From NCBI GenBank assembly GCA_946803715.1, contig CAMPET010000020.1:215365-239213 (forward strand): a DNA stretch of 23,849 nt, read 5' to 3'. Positions 7,998 to 16,150 of this stretch are shown here, in pieces. The stretch's first letter is position 1. Each line of letters begins with the position of its first letter. The translations under genes and the position numbers were made by a program. The notes below the pieces were generated by a model. That model worked only from the letters and a program-made list of their open reading frames with translations, was not told where the DNA came from and made no database searches. Source of the DNA: Beroe ovata (Eukaryota; Ctenophora; Nuda; Beroida; Beroidae).

Positions 7998-10718
7998 ATG
8001 GCATTCTTTTCTGAGGAAACGTTACACCGAGGGTTTGGATATGTCAAGAAGAACTTGGTTCCCATCTCCAAAATATCCATCTTAGTCACAGATCTCGGTG
8101 AGTCTTCCCCCTCCCCTGAAACATGCATCACTGAGTGAGTTCCGGATGTTCATTCTTCATTGTAAATTATTTCCAGTGTTGTTCATCCTGGCTGTGGCTG
8201 CCTTCGCTGACAAGAAATATCCTGGACTTGGCGTCTATCTGCTGTAAGTTTCACAAAAATAATGGACTGATAACCCCTAAATCCTGAAAACACTCTCCAC
8301 AGTTTCTAAAGTCGCATAATTTCAAATTCATTATAATTGTTCACCCCCTCCTCTAATATTTCATCATTCCAATCGCTCCCTCTCTCCCCCAGGCTGGTAT
8401 TCTTTGCTGTGCTCGCCGTGGAGCTAGTTTTCCCAATGGTGGTCAAGGAGGCCCCAAGTGGACCAGCGGTTGAGAAGATGCAGGTTGTTCTGGAGTTTAT
8501 GACTCCCCTCAAGAAGTGGTGAGTACATTATGCTATGTTAAATTAGAGTTTTGTGATTCCTATTCCCGACCAGAATGTCAGCAGTGGCTCTTCTGCCTTC
8601 TCCAATATTTCAATTTCACTGTCTCTATTGCAGTGTGATTTACGGTATTGCTGCCCTGCTGATGCTCATCCATTTCACCCTGGCTGCCCTCGGAGCCGTG
8701 ATGATGATTGTCTGTGCTCTCCTCTTCGCTGGACAGGTGAGTGCCGGGCGATGTTATTTGGGTTTTCTGAGCAAATGTGTCAGGTTCTAGGTATGAACAG
8801 GTTTTAGCCTAAAACCTAATTCTACCTTGAACTTTTAGGTGGAATTAGGATTTAGTGCAATTACTTTGACGGAGTATATTGTACTAGAATCTTTCTGCCA
8901 AGGGTCAGAAATCGGAGGGATTCGATAAGTCACTTCTCTTCAGGGAATCAAAACAAGCCACACCCCTGCCCTCTATGTTTTCCACTTTGATGTACAATTT
9001 CTTCCGCTAATCGCTTTCCTATGTATCTACTTATTGTACATTTCTGCCAGTGATTCAATTTGATCTTACATCTTACATACAAGAATGTGGGAATTATCGT
9101 AGACATTTCCGAACCCATACGTATCGCCATGCAAGAATGAATCACTATCCAAACACCCGTCTTTCATCATACATTTTCTGTGTTATAGTGCATTTTCCTC
9201 AGACGTCTCTGTAATAGTTGAAGCATTCGTCAACATACTTTTCCCTTTACGAACCATCATCAATCATCAGTATCGCTCATCAGTAACTTCCAGTATTCAG
9301 AATAATCGGTGTCAAGTTTCGGTGACCATTCTCTCACTCCAAGCCCTCCACTGAGTACCATTGTCGCATTGCATTGTTTTTTCCGAGTTATTAAACATAC
9401 ATCTCTCATTATGATCGCAGCTCTTATGACAACCACGCGCAAGACAAGATGCAAAACTCTGAAGATTGTTGTCCTTGGCTCCCCTGGAACCGGCATCTCT
9501 AACCTAATCACCAGATTCGTGCACAACACTTTCATCCCACCCGGTTATTCTCCCGAAATGGAGGACTCCTTCATCAAAATCATCAAACTCGCTGACGACG
9601 ACTATACAAACTACCGACTTGAGATATTCGACGCTTCAGGAGTTCCACAGTCGACACCCCTCCTAGAATCAGTACTTTTCTCGGCTGACGGGTTCCTGCT
9701 CCTCTACTCCGTCACCGATAACGACAGTTTCACCGCCATTCCAACCCTCTGGGAGGAAGTGGTGTGCTTATCAGGGCGTGGTTCGCCCGTGGCGTGCTTG
9801 GTAGGGAGTAGGTGTGATGAGGTTGCTAAGAGGGTGGTTGCCAAGCAACGCGGGGCCGAGATTGCCGAGGATTTGGGATTCAGTTGGTTCTGCGAAGTCT
9901 CCGCCAAAACGGGGGAGAATGTTCAGACAGTGTTTCGGGAACTGGTCAGTCGTATCGTCGAGAGGAAGAGAACACTGAGACAGAGTAGACGGAGGTGGTG
10001 TTGTTGCTGAGACCATTGACTCAAATAGAGATCTATGTGGTGTCAAATAGAGATCTATGTGGTGTCGATATTGTATTGTGTATGATTTCGCTGATCGACA
10101 ATCAGATTGAATTGAGATCTTTTAGTTTTAGTCACTCGAAAAATAATCCAGAGTGCAATTCTCTACCATAATCTCATAATAAAACTTCTCATCTTCACTA
10201 GAATCCCAACCATCATGACACTCCAGTAATCAGTATGAACTCATCCAACCCAATTTCAGTACGAGGACTCCCGAACCGTTACTATCCCCGATTCTAACGG
10301 AGACGACGGTCCGATAACCGGTATCAGTGCAGGTGACGTCATCATGCCCGGTACTGCTACGTCCCCTTCATCCCTGGAACCAGCCATGTCTCCGGTAAGG
10401 GAATGAGCTAGGGAATGGGAGTGAGGGGAATCAGCCACGGCTCTGGTATTAGGGAGTGAGCTAGGGAGTGGGAGTGAGGGGAATCAGCCATGCCTCTGGG
10501 TAAGGGAGTGAGCTAGGGAGTGATTAGGGGATATCTGACGATAAAATGATGGTTTTGCGTGTCGAAAAGAGCACTGTTATTTAATTTCGATGTTTCCATG
10601 GCAACAATTGTGTCAGGTTGCAGAAGGACAAGACAACAACAACAACGCCCCGAGCTCACCCATTCCAAACGACTGGGACTTCACACCAAAGGGGGACGAG
10701 GTCCTGCTCCTTGGGTAA
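7998..10718 (+). CDS. Unidentified multi-span membrane protein with acidic cytoplasmic-like tail, 6 exons (weakly TMEM72-like)
   Basis: Proposed exons are 7998-8097, 8177-8243, 8393-8518, 8634-8736, 10260-10394 and 10617-10718. They join in phase to 210 residues. Hydrophobic spans lie at about residues 24-44 and 50-71, and a long double-length span at about 99-132, so three or four membrane passes are likely. The tail from about 133 is Pro/Ser/Asp/Asn-rich and polar, with a run of four Asn, and ends EVLLLG before TAA. The two N-terminal spans, charged loop and long third span recall TMEM72, but I do not recognise a diagnostic motif and would not assign the name. MARVEL-type proteins are an alternative. 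The 1.5-kb fourth intron contains a same-strand Ras-like gene. The exon 5 donor lies in a tandem repeat. The start is the only Met upstream of the first span in this frame. Confidence 0.75.
9411..10010 (+). CDS. Intronless, degenerate Ras-like small GTPase nested in an intron
   Basis: An uninterrupted frame of 199 residues from ATG 9411 (194 from ATG 9426) lies inside intron 4 of the flanking membrane-protein gene, on the same strand. The Ras fold is readable: IVVLGSPGTGIS matches the P-loop, YSPEMEDSF switch I, FDASGVPQ the DTAGQ region, LVGSRCD the NKxD region and EVSAK the G5 loop. Key residues differ. The P-loop Lys is Ile29, switch I Thr is Glu49, the catalytic Gln is Val78, and the NKxD Asn-Lys is Ser133-Arg134. 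The Ras Gly12 position is Pro25. The C-terminus is polybasic and ends WCCC, suitable for lipidation but not a plain CAAX box. By family knowledge, loss of the P-loop Lys should impair GTP binding, so this is probably a pseudo-GTPase. The open frame argues against a dead copy. An AATAAA follows at 10178. Confidence 0.85.
   Translation: MIAALMTTTRKTRCKTLKIVVLGSPGTGISNLITRFVHNTFIPPGYSPEMEDSFIKIIKLADDDYTNYRLEIFDASGVPQSTPLLESVLFSADGFLLLYSVTDNDSFTAIPTLWEEVVCLSGRGSPVACLVGSRCDEVAKRVVAKQRGAEIAEDLGFSWFCEVSAKTGENVQTVFRELVSRIVERKRTLRQSRRRWCCC
10021..10064 (+). repeat. 22-bp perfect tandem duplication after the Ras-like stop codon
   Basis: Two identical copies of a 22-bp unit containing AAATAGAGATCTATGTGGTG lie at 10021-10042 and 10043-10064. 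The unit includes the palindrome AGATCT. It lies in the presumed 3' untranslated region of the nested gene. Confidence 0.95.
10178..10183 (+). terminator. Candidate polyadenylation signal (AATAAA) for the nested Ras-like gene
   Basis: A canonical AATAAA lies 168 bp past the Ras-like stop codon and upstream of the host gene's next exon at 10260. If used, the nested gene makes its own transcript within the host intron. Confidence 0.5.
10381..10530 (+). repeat. Minisatellite of 51-53 bp units spanning a splice donor
   Basis: Three units start with CAGCCA at 10381, 10432 and 10485, each followed by GAGCTAGGGA(A/G)TG and mostly GGGAGTGAGGGGAAT. The first unit contains the last 14 coding bases of exon 5 and its donor (CCG|GTAAGG at 10394/10395). 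The third contains a second GTAAGG at 10500. The array therefore arose by duplication of the exon/intron border, or the border was captured by it. Confidence 0.85.
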
Positions 10719-11736
10719 TGATGATGGAGATCCTGTTGCTGGGTCACGTGTTACCCGTTGCTTGGTCACGTGATATAGGTTACTATGTCACGTGATTTAG
10801 GTTGCTAGGTGATGGAACACGTCACCTTGCCGAGACTCTACTCCTCTCACAGAACTTTCACACTCTAACTTATATCATTGTTGTTTGGTTTTGACCAATC
10901 ATATTCCTGGTCGTGTACGTTGCAAGGACTTAGGATCACTATTTAACTTTTTTCAAAGGGGAATTTAATTGTTTAAATGTGTATACGTTGCGTGCAGCGT
11001 ACCCTTCCGCCCTTCCCTGTCCAATTCAACTCTCAAGAAGCAACTTTGAATTTGGGGTAGGCAGCGCACGCATATCATTTATACTTTGTTACAAGTTCCA
11101 TTTTGTCACAAAATCAGACACTTTGAGATCTGAACTCTGAAGTGCACGTCTTTCGTCGGTCACAGATCGCAGATTGGTGCAATGTGCATGTGCAGCTACA
11201 TTGATTTGGAATTTCAATGAGATTCCAAAGAATTGAAGTTTTTTACTTCTTTGAGTGGAGTTGATAATGGACGAATGAAAAGTTTTTATAATGAATATTT
11301 TAACTTTATTATGTTCATTGAAGATGATTCTAGGCTTATTGAAGATGATTTCGGAAATGTTCCATTGAGTGTCTTTCAAATCATTTAATTGAGGGCCCAG
11401 TTTCCAGTGTTTTAACTTTAAGGATATTTGTTAGTATGGGTCTAGTATGAATTGCCAATAGAACAATCTTTATTCTTTACAATTAAAGGATAGTATTTGT
11501 TTCTTTAATTTATAAAAGGTGTGACTATCATCACTTGATCTATTACAATACAATTACAAATACAATGATTACATGGTAACTATAACGTTGTTAACAATAC
11601 AAATTATCTTTTTATCAAACAGAATTCTTTGTGATCGTTCCACAATTTCAAATTCCAACGAATAATTACCAATTTATGATTACCAAACTGCACCACGTGT
11701 ATTTTAACTCAAGTATCATATTCTCTAGCAACCATA
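10719..11736. other. Intergenic region with triple E-box, no gene seen
   Basis: About 1 kb separates the membrane-protein stop from the next ATG. Apart from the CACGTG array at 10744-10795, it holds an AT-rich stretch and a diverged direct repeat of ATTGAAGATGATT at about 11318 and 11338. Open frames here have no family resemblance and are low-complexity. Confidence 0.6.
10744..10795. promoter_or_regulatory. Three CACGTG E-boxes at exact 22-bp spacing
   Basis: CACGTG occurs at 10745, 10767 and 10789. The second and third lie in the full palindrome TCACGTGA, the core bound by USF, MiT/TFE and other bHLH-Zip factors. The surrounding 22-bp unit (resembling GGTTGCTTGG before each site) is itself tandemly repeated. 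The sites start 26 bp past a stop codon and about 1 kb upstream of the next gene. A regulatory role is inferred; a chance duplication of one site is the simpler alternative. Confidence 0.5.
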
Positions 11737-12655
11737 ATGAGTAAGAAAAAGAAACCCAACACATCTCTGATGCTCGATCCTATCAAGATTGCTTTCAGTC
11801 AGAACTCCATATCCTTCAAGTGAGTTGACGGGAACATGTCCCACTGTCCCTTTTTCTATATCCCACAGTTTTGTAGGATCATCTAATTGGGTGTGCCTGG
11901 GTAGGTGGGGGCGGAGTGATAAAAAGACGCGCAATTCTTTCACTAAACATTACGCAGATATCTTTCATCCACGCCCCTTAACAATTTTAGCTGACGCTCA
12001 TACAATGTATGATTGTGTCAGGTTTACCCCCCAGGTTTACAAATGGAACTCTCCTCTCCACTGCCATCACCAAACTCGTGCGGGGAACTATCAAACTATC
12101 GCAGTTTCCACCCATCAGAGTGTTCCATATCAACAACACGTGGTGAGTTGCTGCCCGTTACCATGGTTACCACACGTTACCATGCGTCACTGTCCGTCAC
12201 TCTGGTGACGATGGTGACGTCTATAAAACAGTTCTGCGGATAAAGGTGATTATGAGAAAAACGCCTGCTTGAACTTTGCAGGTATTCACTAGATAATCGG
12301 CGACTATACGTGTTCAAGGAAGCGGCTAAGAAGGGAGTGTTCACGCAGGTTCCCGTGATAGACACACCTACGACAGAGGTGATGTGGGAAAATCATCGCG
12401 ATACAATTATCTTGATCAGTGATTCTTGTGAAACACAAGGTTATATTTTCACAGATTCGTCGGAATGAAATCGACGCGAAGTTGACCACGATGAACGCCG
12501 GACGACAGGTTACCGTGCGGGGCACTGTGGCTCGGACGACGGCCACAACGAAGTGTCATTACTGTTTGAAAGAATGCCAGACTGCCGGGCATCTCTTCCT
12601 TCATTGCCAGGTTTTTCGTTTGATATTATGCCCCCTATGCCATAAAATTTTGTGA
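11737..12655 (+). CDS. Uncharacterised DNRRL-motif protein with C-terminal Cys/His cluster, 4 exons
   Basis: Proposed exons are 11737-11819, 12035-12142, 12282-12378 and 12455-12655. Phases agree, giving 162 residues. Conserved-looking blocks run in order: IAFSQNSISFKFTNG near residue 18, FPPIRVF near 50, WYSLDNRRLYVFKEA at 64-78, VPVI near 88, and LTTMNAGRQVTVRG at 106-119. I recall this order from uncharacterised proteins in many eukaryotes, possibly with a ParB/sulfiredoxin-like core, but I know no assigned function. The tail contains a candidate zinc site: Cys130, Cys133, His142 and Cys147 in a C-x2-C-x8-H-x4-C arrangement, followed by CPLCH. Exon 4 either reads through to TGA at 12653 or splices at CAG|GTTTTT (12610/12611), in which case the gene could continue to exons near 14440. 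Confidence 0.75.
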
Positions 12656-13113
12656 TGATATGTTTTCGGTACTTTTCATTTCTCTGCCGATGCCCGATGG
12701 ATGCAGTGCATGGCTCAGGCTGTATGCAGCGTACAGTGTACATTTTACAGTTTTGCGACTGTAACCATACACGCACTATATCTCGGTGCCATATACCGTC
12801 GTATATTTGTAGATAAAACAGTGGGGGAATTAGATTACCCGTGATTCAAATTACAACACTGAGTACTCAGTTATCTACCTTTTTATTCTGCCTTCTCTTT
12901 CTCTGCCTTCTCTATTCTATTTGATATTACTTTTTTTCGTTATTGCGATACCTCCTGGATAGACCCCGTAGATAGCCCCCTTATTCAGCTGTGTTCTAGC
13001 AGCGTCCTCATGGCGCAGCAGTGTACTGCCACGATGTCACAGCAAGTGTCCTCCTGACGTCCTCATGGTGTTGTACTGGTGTTGCTGCAGAGTGCGGAAT
13101 AATATGGCCGCCC
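12656..13113. other. Non-coding stretch between convergent genes
   Basis: No gene is supported. A C/T-rich tract lies at about 12880-12930. A diverged repeat containing GTCCTCATGG occurs at about 13003 and 13059, next to GTGTACTG and GTTGTACTG. The stretch would hold 3' ends of the + gene ending at 12655 and the - gene ending at 13114, or intron sequence if the + gene extends past it. Confidence 0.5.
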
Positions 13114-13823
13114 CTAGAATGTACTTTTGTACTGTGATATCTGTGTTAGTTTACTTTTTTTGTCAAGTCCAGGATAAAAAGCCGGCCGTCCCAGTGCTCT
13201 GCACATTTTATTGCCCGGTAGATGGGCAGTAGACTGCCTGGAAACCTGGCATGCTGGTGTAGACATACCGGGCGATAGGTACCCATAGATCTGTATCTCG
13301 GCAATATTTATTCCAGTGTCGTCGTATCCCTCTCTTGACAACCTCACCGTGTTGCCCCTAGCAACACAAGTCAAAATGTACGGGTCACTGCCGTCCATCT
13401 CCCCACAGTATTTCTCGACATGCTCATCCAGCATAATTTCGATTTGTAGCCCAATCGATCGTCCGCGACAACACTCATGCTTCCTATCATGGATGATAAT
13501 GTTCTCAATGTCTGTCACGCCGTGCGTGTAGATCTTCACCCACACGTCAGTGACACCTTCGATGCTGTGGAAGAATGTATCGAGCGACGAATCGAATAGG
13601 TTTTGCAGGGGGAAGTCCGACCGTGGGTCCTTAGCGGTAGCGGTTAGTCCTGTGAGTTGTGGAGCAGCCCGTGTGCACAGACAACCTGACGGGGCGAAAT
13701 GTCATGTGTAAATGGTAACATGTCATGTGTAAATAGCAACATGCTTTTTTAAAGCTGAAATAGGTGAATGAGTGATGTTTTACCTGCTGTTATTAGGACA
13801 ATAAGTACGAAAACAACACGCAT
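13114..13823 (-). CDS. Secreted F-type-lectin (fucolectin)-like protein, 2 exons
   Basis: On the minus strand, exon 1 is 13823-13784, encoding a signal peptide (MRVVFVLIVLITA). Exon 2 is 13685-13114. The junction (donor GTAAAA, acceptor CAG) joins in phase and gives 203 residues. The galactose-binding-like domain shows WVKIY, an IIIHDRKHECCRGR block matching the Arg-x-Asp-Cys-Cys loop of fucolectins with its adjacent Cys pair, and closing strand INIAEIQIYGYL. F-type lectins bind fucose through a His and two Arg. A His in FFHSIEG sits 27 residues before the loop Arg, against 26 in the usual motif, and the loop has an inserted residue, so sugar binding is uncertain. A tail of about 55 residues after the domain is unusual; a GTATGT donor just after YLSP might remove it. 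Probably extracellular, perhaps in recognition or defence. A discoidin-type F5/8 C domain is the alternative. Confidence 0.8.
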
Positions 13824-14000
13824 ATTCTGTACAATTATAGGTCTCTAACTGTGTGATATCCTGAGAGCGGCCATTGGGTAAAACAAAGACTCTTTTTACC
13901 TAGAAGTGACAGAGAAAGAAAATTTTCGCAACAGCAGTTCTAAGAATTGGATTGTAGATTTCATTCAAAAAGGCTAACTTGCATCTTTATAGTGCAATGA

Positions 14001-14151
14001 TGATACCAACTTGGCGAGCATGGATCACATTTGAACAATGGACACAAATCTCAACCCTTTGTTCTTATCGTCGTGCTGCCAGGAAAAACAGCGATGACTC
14101 GGTGCTGATTTGCATGTGTCCATTGTTCAAATGCGATCCAATTTGGTATCA
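14001..14151. repeat. Foldback/MITE-like element, about 45-bp arms
   Basis: The left arm (14001-14050) begins TGATACCAA and contains CATTTGAACAATGGACACA. The right arm (14106-14151) contains TGTCCATTGTTCAAATG and ends TTGGTATCA, the reverse complement, with small indels. The intervening loop is about 55 bp. No transposase is seen; a non-autonomous element is likely. Confidence 0.8.
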
Positions 14152-14158
14152 AAATCTC

Positions 14159-14211
14159 ATTCAGGTCACACACGCACAGAGGCAATGCCTCTGTGCGTGT
14201 GTGATCTGAAT
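14159..14211. repeat. Near-perfect 53-bp palindrome
   Basis: Two 26-bp arms (14159-14184 and 14186-14211) flank a single central A. They are exact reverse complements except for one position (C versus T near the outer end). The core reads GCACAGAGGCA, A, TGCCTCTGTGC. It lies 7 bp from the preceding foldback element. Confidence 0.95.
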
Positions 14212-14439
14212 CATTCCTCTCATACACACATCCCTCTCATACACACTTATCATACTGTGCCGACTGCCAAGGTACTTTAGTAACGAGAAGAAAAGCCGAT
14301 TAATAATTAACGAAGCTGACGAATTATAAAATTGACCGGCACATTCACGTCTCCCCGTCCCGTAGATCATTGCTCTTTGATCGGACGTTATTTTCACGTT
14401 ATTTCCAGATCATCATTTACCGTGATTATCTTGCCCCAG

Positions 14440-15300
14440 GAAAATCATTTAGAAGAGTACCGGGAAGAGAGTGCGGCAACAACTCAAACCATAGATCAAT
14501 TTCTGCTCGGGAAGGATTTCTTAGTCAAGGATGATATTCTCGTATCTCTGGATCATTTGAAGGTGGGTTCAGTTATTTGTAAAAGTTCAGTCGGGAAATG
14601 ATCTATTTATATATTTGTATGAGTGAGCGCAATTTGGCTTATGGAGAGTTTTTAATTTTCATCAATCTTATAAGATTAACAAATCAATAATAAAGTAAAA
14701 TCCCAGCCGTATTGTTTGACATCGAAATAACTTTGCAAAGGTTGAGACGAGCAGCGAGAAGAGTGAAATGCAGTGCGGCGGCGCGCTCTCGCAGGAGTTC
14801 AAGAGTCTAGCTCTGGTCAAAACGAGAAAAAGTGACGTCACGCAGTGCAAATGGGAGAAAACCATCGAATTAGGTGACGGTCACTTAATACCACGTAAAT
14901 TGGCGACAATTTGAATAATATCATGAATTTAATTCTTGCTCTCTACTTTTTGATCGAGTTTTTCACCGGAATGAATTTAGGAGCCCAAGACAAGGAAAAC
15001 GATTCCAACGCGCAAAGAACTAAGAAGCCCTCTGGCAGAGACGGAACTAAAACACATCGTTCCCGTAAAGACAGTACTAAAGACGGTTCCCGTAAAGACA
15101 GTACTAAAGACGTTTCCCGTAAAGACACTACTAAAGACGGTCGAGTTGAAAGCAAGACGCCGCAAGACGCTATCAAACGTGGGCCGATAGAGACAGTGTA
15201 CTGGCAGTCTAGCGATAAACTCAATGCTGGTGAGGTCCATATTATCAATCTCTTTGTAAAGGTTCTCCACTTCAGAGATGAGAAATACCCGTTGTGCTAG
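14440..15300 (+). CDS. Partial model: three exons of an unrecognised protein with SRKDSTKDG repeats
   Basis: Proposed exons are 14440-14562, 14741-14873 and 14981-15300. Phases agree and the frame ends at TAG. The first exon could instead begin at 14409. No initiator ATG was found just upstream, so the 5' end is missing or lies farther left. Exon 1 is acidic and polar with TIDQFLLGKDF and ILVSLDHLK. Exon 2 contains MQCGGALSQEFKSLALVKTR and CKWEK. Exon 3 is strongly basic and acidic, with three tandem nine-residue repeats (SRKDSTKDG, encoded by 27-bp DNA repeats at 15061-15141), then a more ordered end with ETVYWQSSDK and INLFVKVLHF. I do not recognise the family. An alternative reading of exon 3 alone starts at ATG 14923 with a hydrophobic, signal-like N-terminus, but that stretch also looks like a polypyrimidine acceptor region. 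Confidence 0.5.
15061..15141 (+). repeat. Three 27-bp in-frame coding repeats
   Basis: Copies at 15061, 15088 and 15115 each begin TCCCGTAAAGACA and differ by only one or two bases. The unit encodes SRKDSTKDG, with variants ending in V or carrying DTT. Confidence 0.95.
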
Positions 15301-16150
15301 GAGTGTCCTAAAATTGTCTTAATAGTGTCCTGGGGTGTCTTAAAAGTGTCGTGAGGGTGTCTTCATGAGTTCTGTAGGATGAGTTTCCAAATTCAACTTC
15401 GCCATAGGCATAACAACTCGCGACAGAAAATGTAATTCGTAACTTTGTTTATTTTCGTCTATAATACCCAGAATTATGGGATTTGGACGATTTTCCTGAT
15501 ATTTGATTGTTATTTCATTTCAATTTCCATTTTTTTAATCTTAGTTAATTTAAACCCTATCTTTTTATCAATTCCCCTCTTATCTCGAATTTTAAAGTTT
15601 TTTAACCTTGTTATCACAAACGCAATGATGTTATCGTGTTATTTCGAATTCCTATTCTATAGTTTCCCCATAGTTGTAATTGCTGATTGCTGACACACTT
15701 ACCCACCCAAATAGCTGGCCACAAAACCTCACTTGCGTACATTACGATTAATCTCACCATTGTGTGTTTTTGTGTGTCTGTGTGCATGTGTGTTCCCTTT
15801 CATGCCTGGTAGCAGCTATATAACATACACGCCACTATTCATGATTGCGAGTGTGTGTGATACCATACTCACACCATTGTGTCGCTAAAGTTGCGTGTCT
15901 CCCATCATATTCATAGAAATGGTATTTCAATGGCCACTCATTACTCCAATACCATTGGTTACTGTCGAACAGTCTCGCCTCAATTCACACATATCAACTC
16001 AACATTCAGCCGTATACCCCCACACTCTTACATGCCATGTTTTAAATCTAAACTCGACTCTCTTTTATAATGTTATTATGCCTGATATACTCACTATATT
16101 ATCTACACCCTGTAGCAAGGAACATGACGTAACACCAATGTGATCTCCAA
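15301..16150. other. AT-rich intergenic stretch, no gene seen
   Basis: The 850 bp contain a short GTGTCCT/GTGTCTT-type run (about 15302-15363), a T-rich stretch (15440-15690) whose open frames are hydrophobic low-complexity, and a short TGTG tract at about 15761-15793. The last part must include the promoter and leader of the TMEM243-like gene. Nothing else is supported. Confidence 0.55.

Larger units (their letters stand above)
13824..14439. other. Upstream region of the lectin gene with foldback elements
   Basis: The lectin promoter and 5' leader should lie in the proximal part (13824 onward, minus strand). Near 13700-13740, in the lectin intron, AAATG-TCATGTGTAAAT is duplicated. From 14001 to 14211 are two neighbouring inverted repeats, listed separately. 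TCTCATACACAC occurs twice around 14218-14245. No ATG suitable as a start for the exons beginning at 14440 was found between 14220 and 14440. Confidence 0.55.

Noticed and set aside
9309-9410. Upstream extension of the Ras-like frame
   Set aside because: The extension would start at a GTG codon and has no Ras similarity. The first in-frame ATG is at 9411.
13207-13212. AATAAA on the minus strand inside the lectin tail
   Set aside because: It precedes the stop codon of the read-through frame. It would only matter if the tail is spliced differently, for which no complete alternative was found.
13979-14209. 76-codon frame across the foldback element
   Set aside because: It translates the arms of the inverted repeat and has no family resemblance.
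14911-14980. Signal-peptide-like start for the repeat protein (ATG 14923)
   Set aside because: It could be real, but the same bases form a T-rich acceptor region, and splicing at 14981 joins the upstream exon in phase. Kept only as an alternative.
15445-15693. 82-codon hydrophobic frame
   Set aside because: It lies in a T-rich tract, its residues reflect base composition, and it has no homology or gene context.
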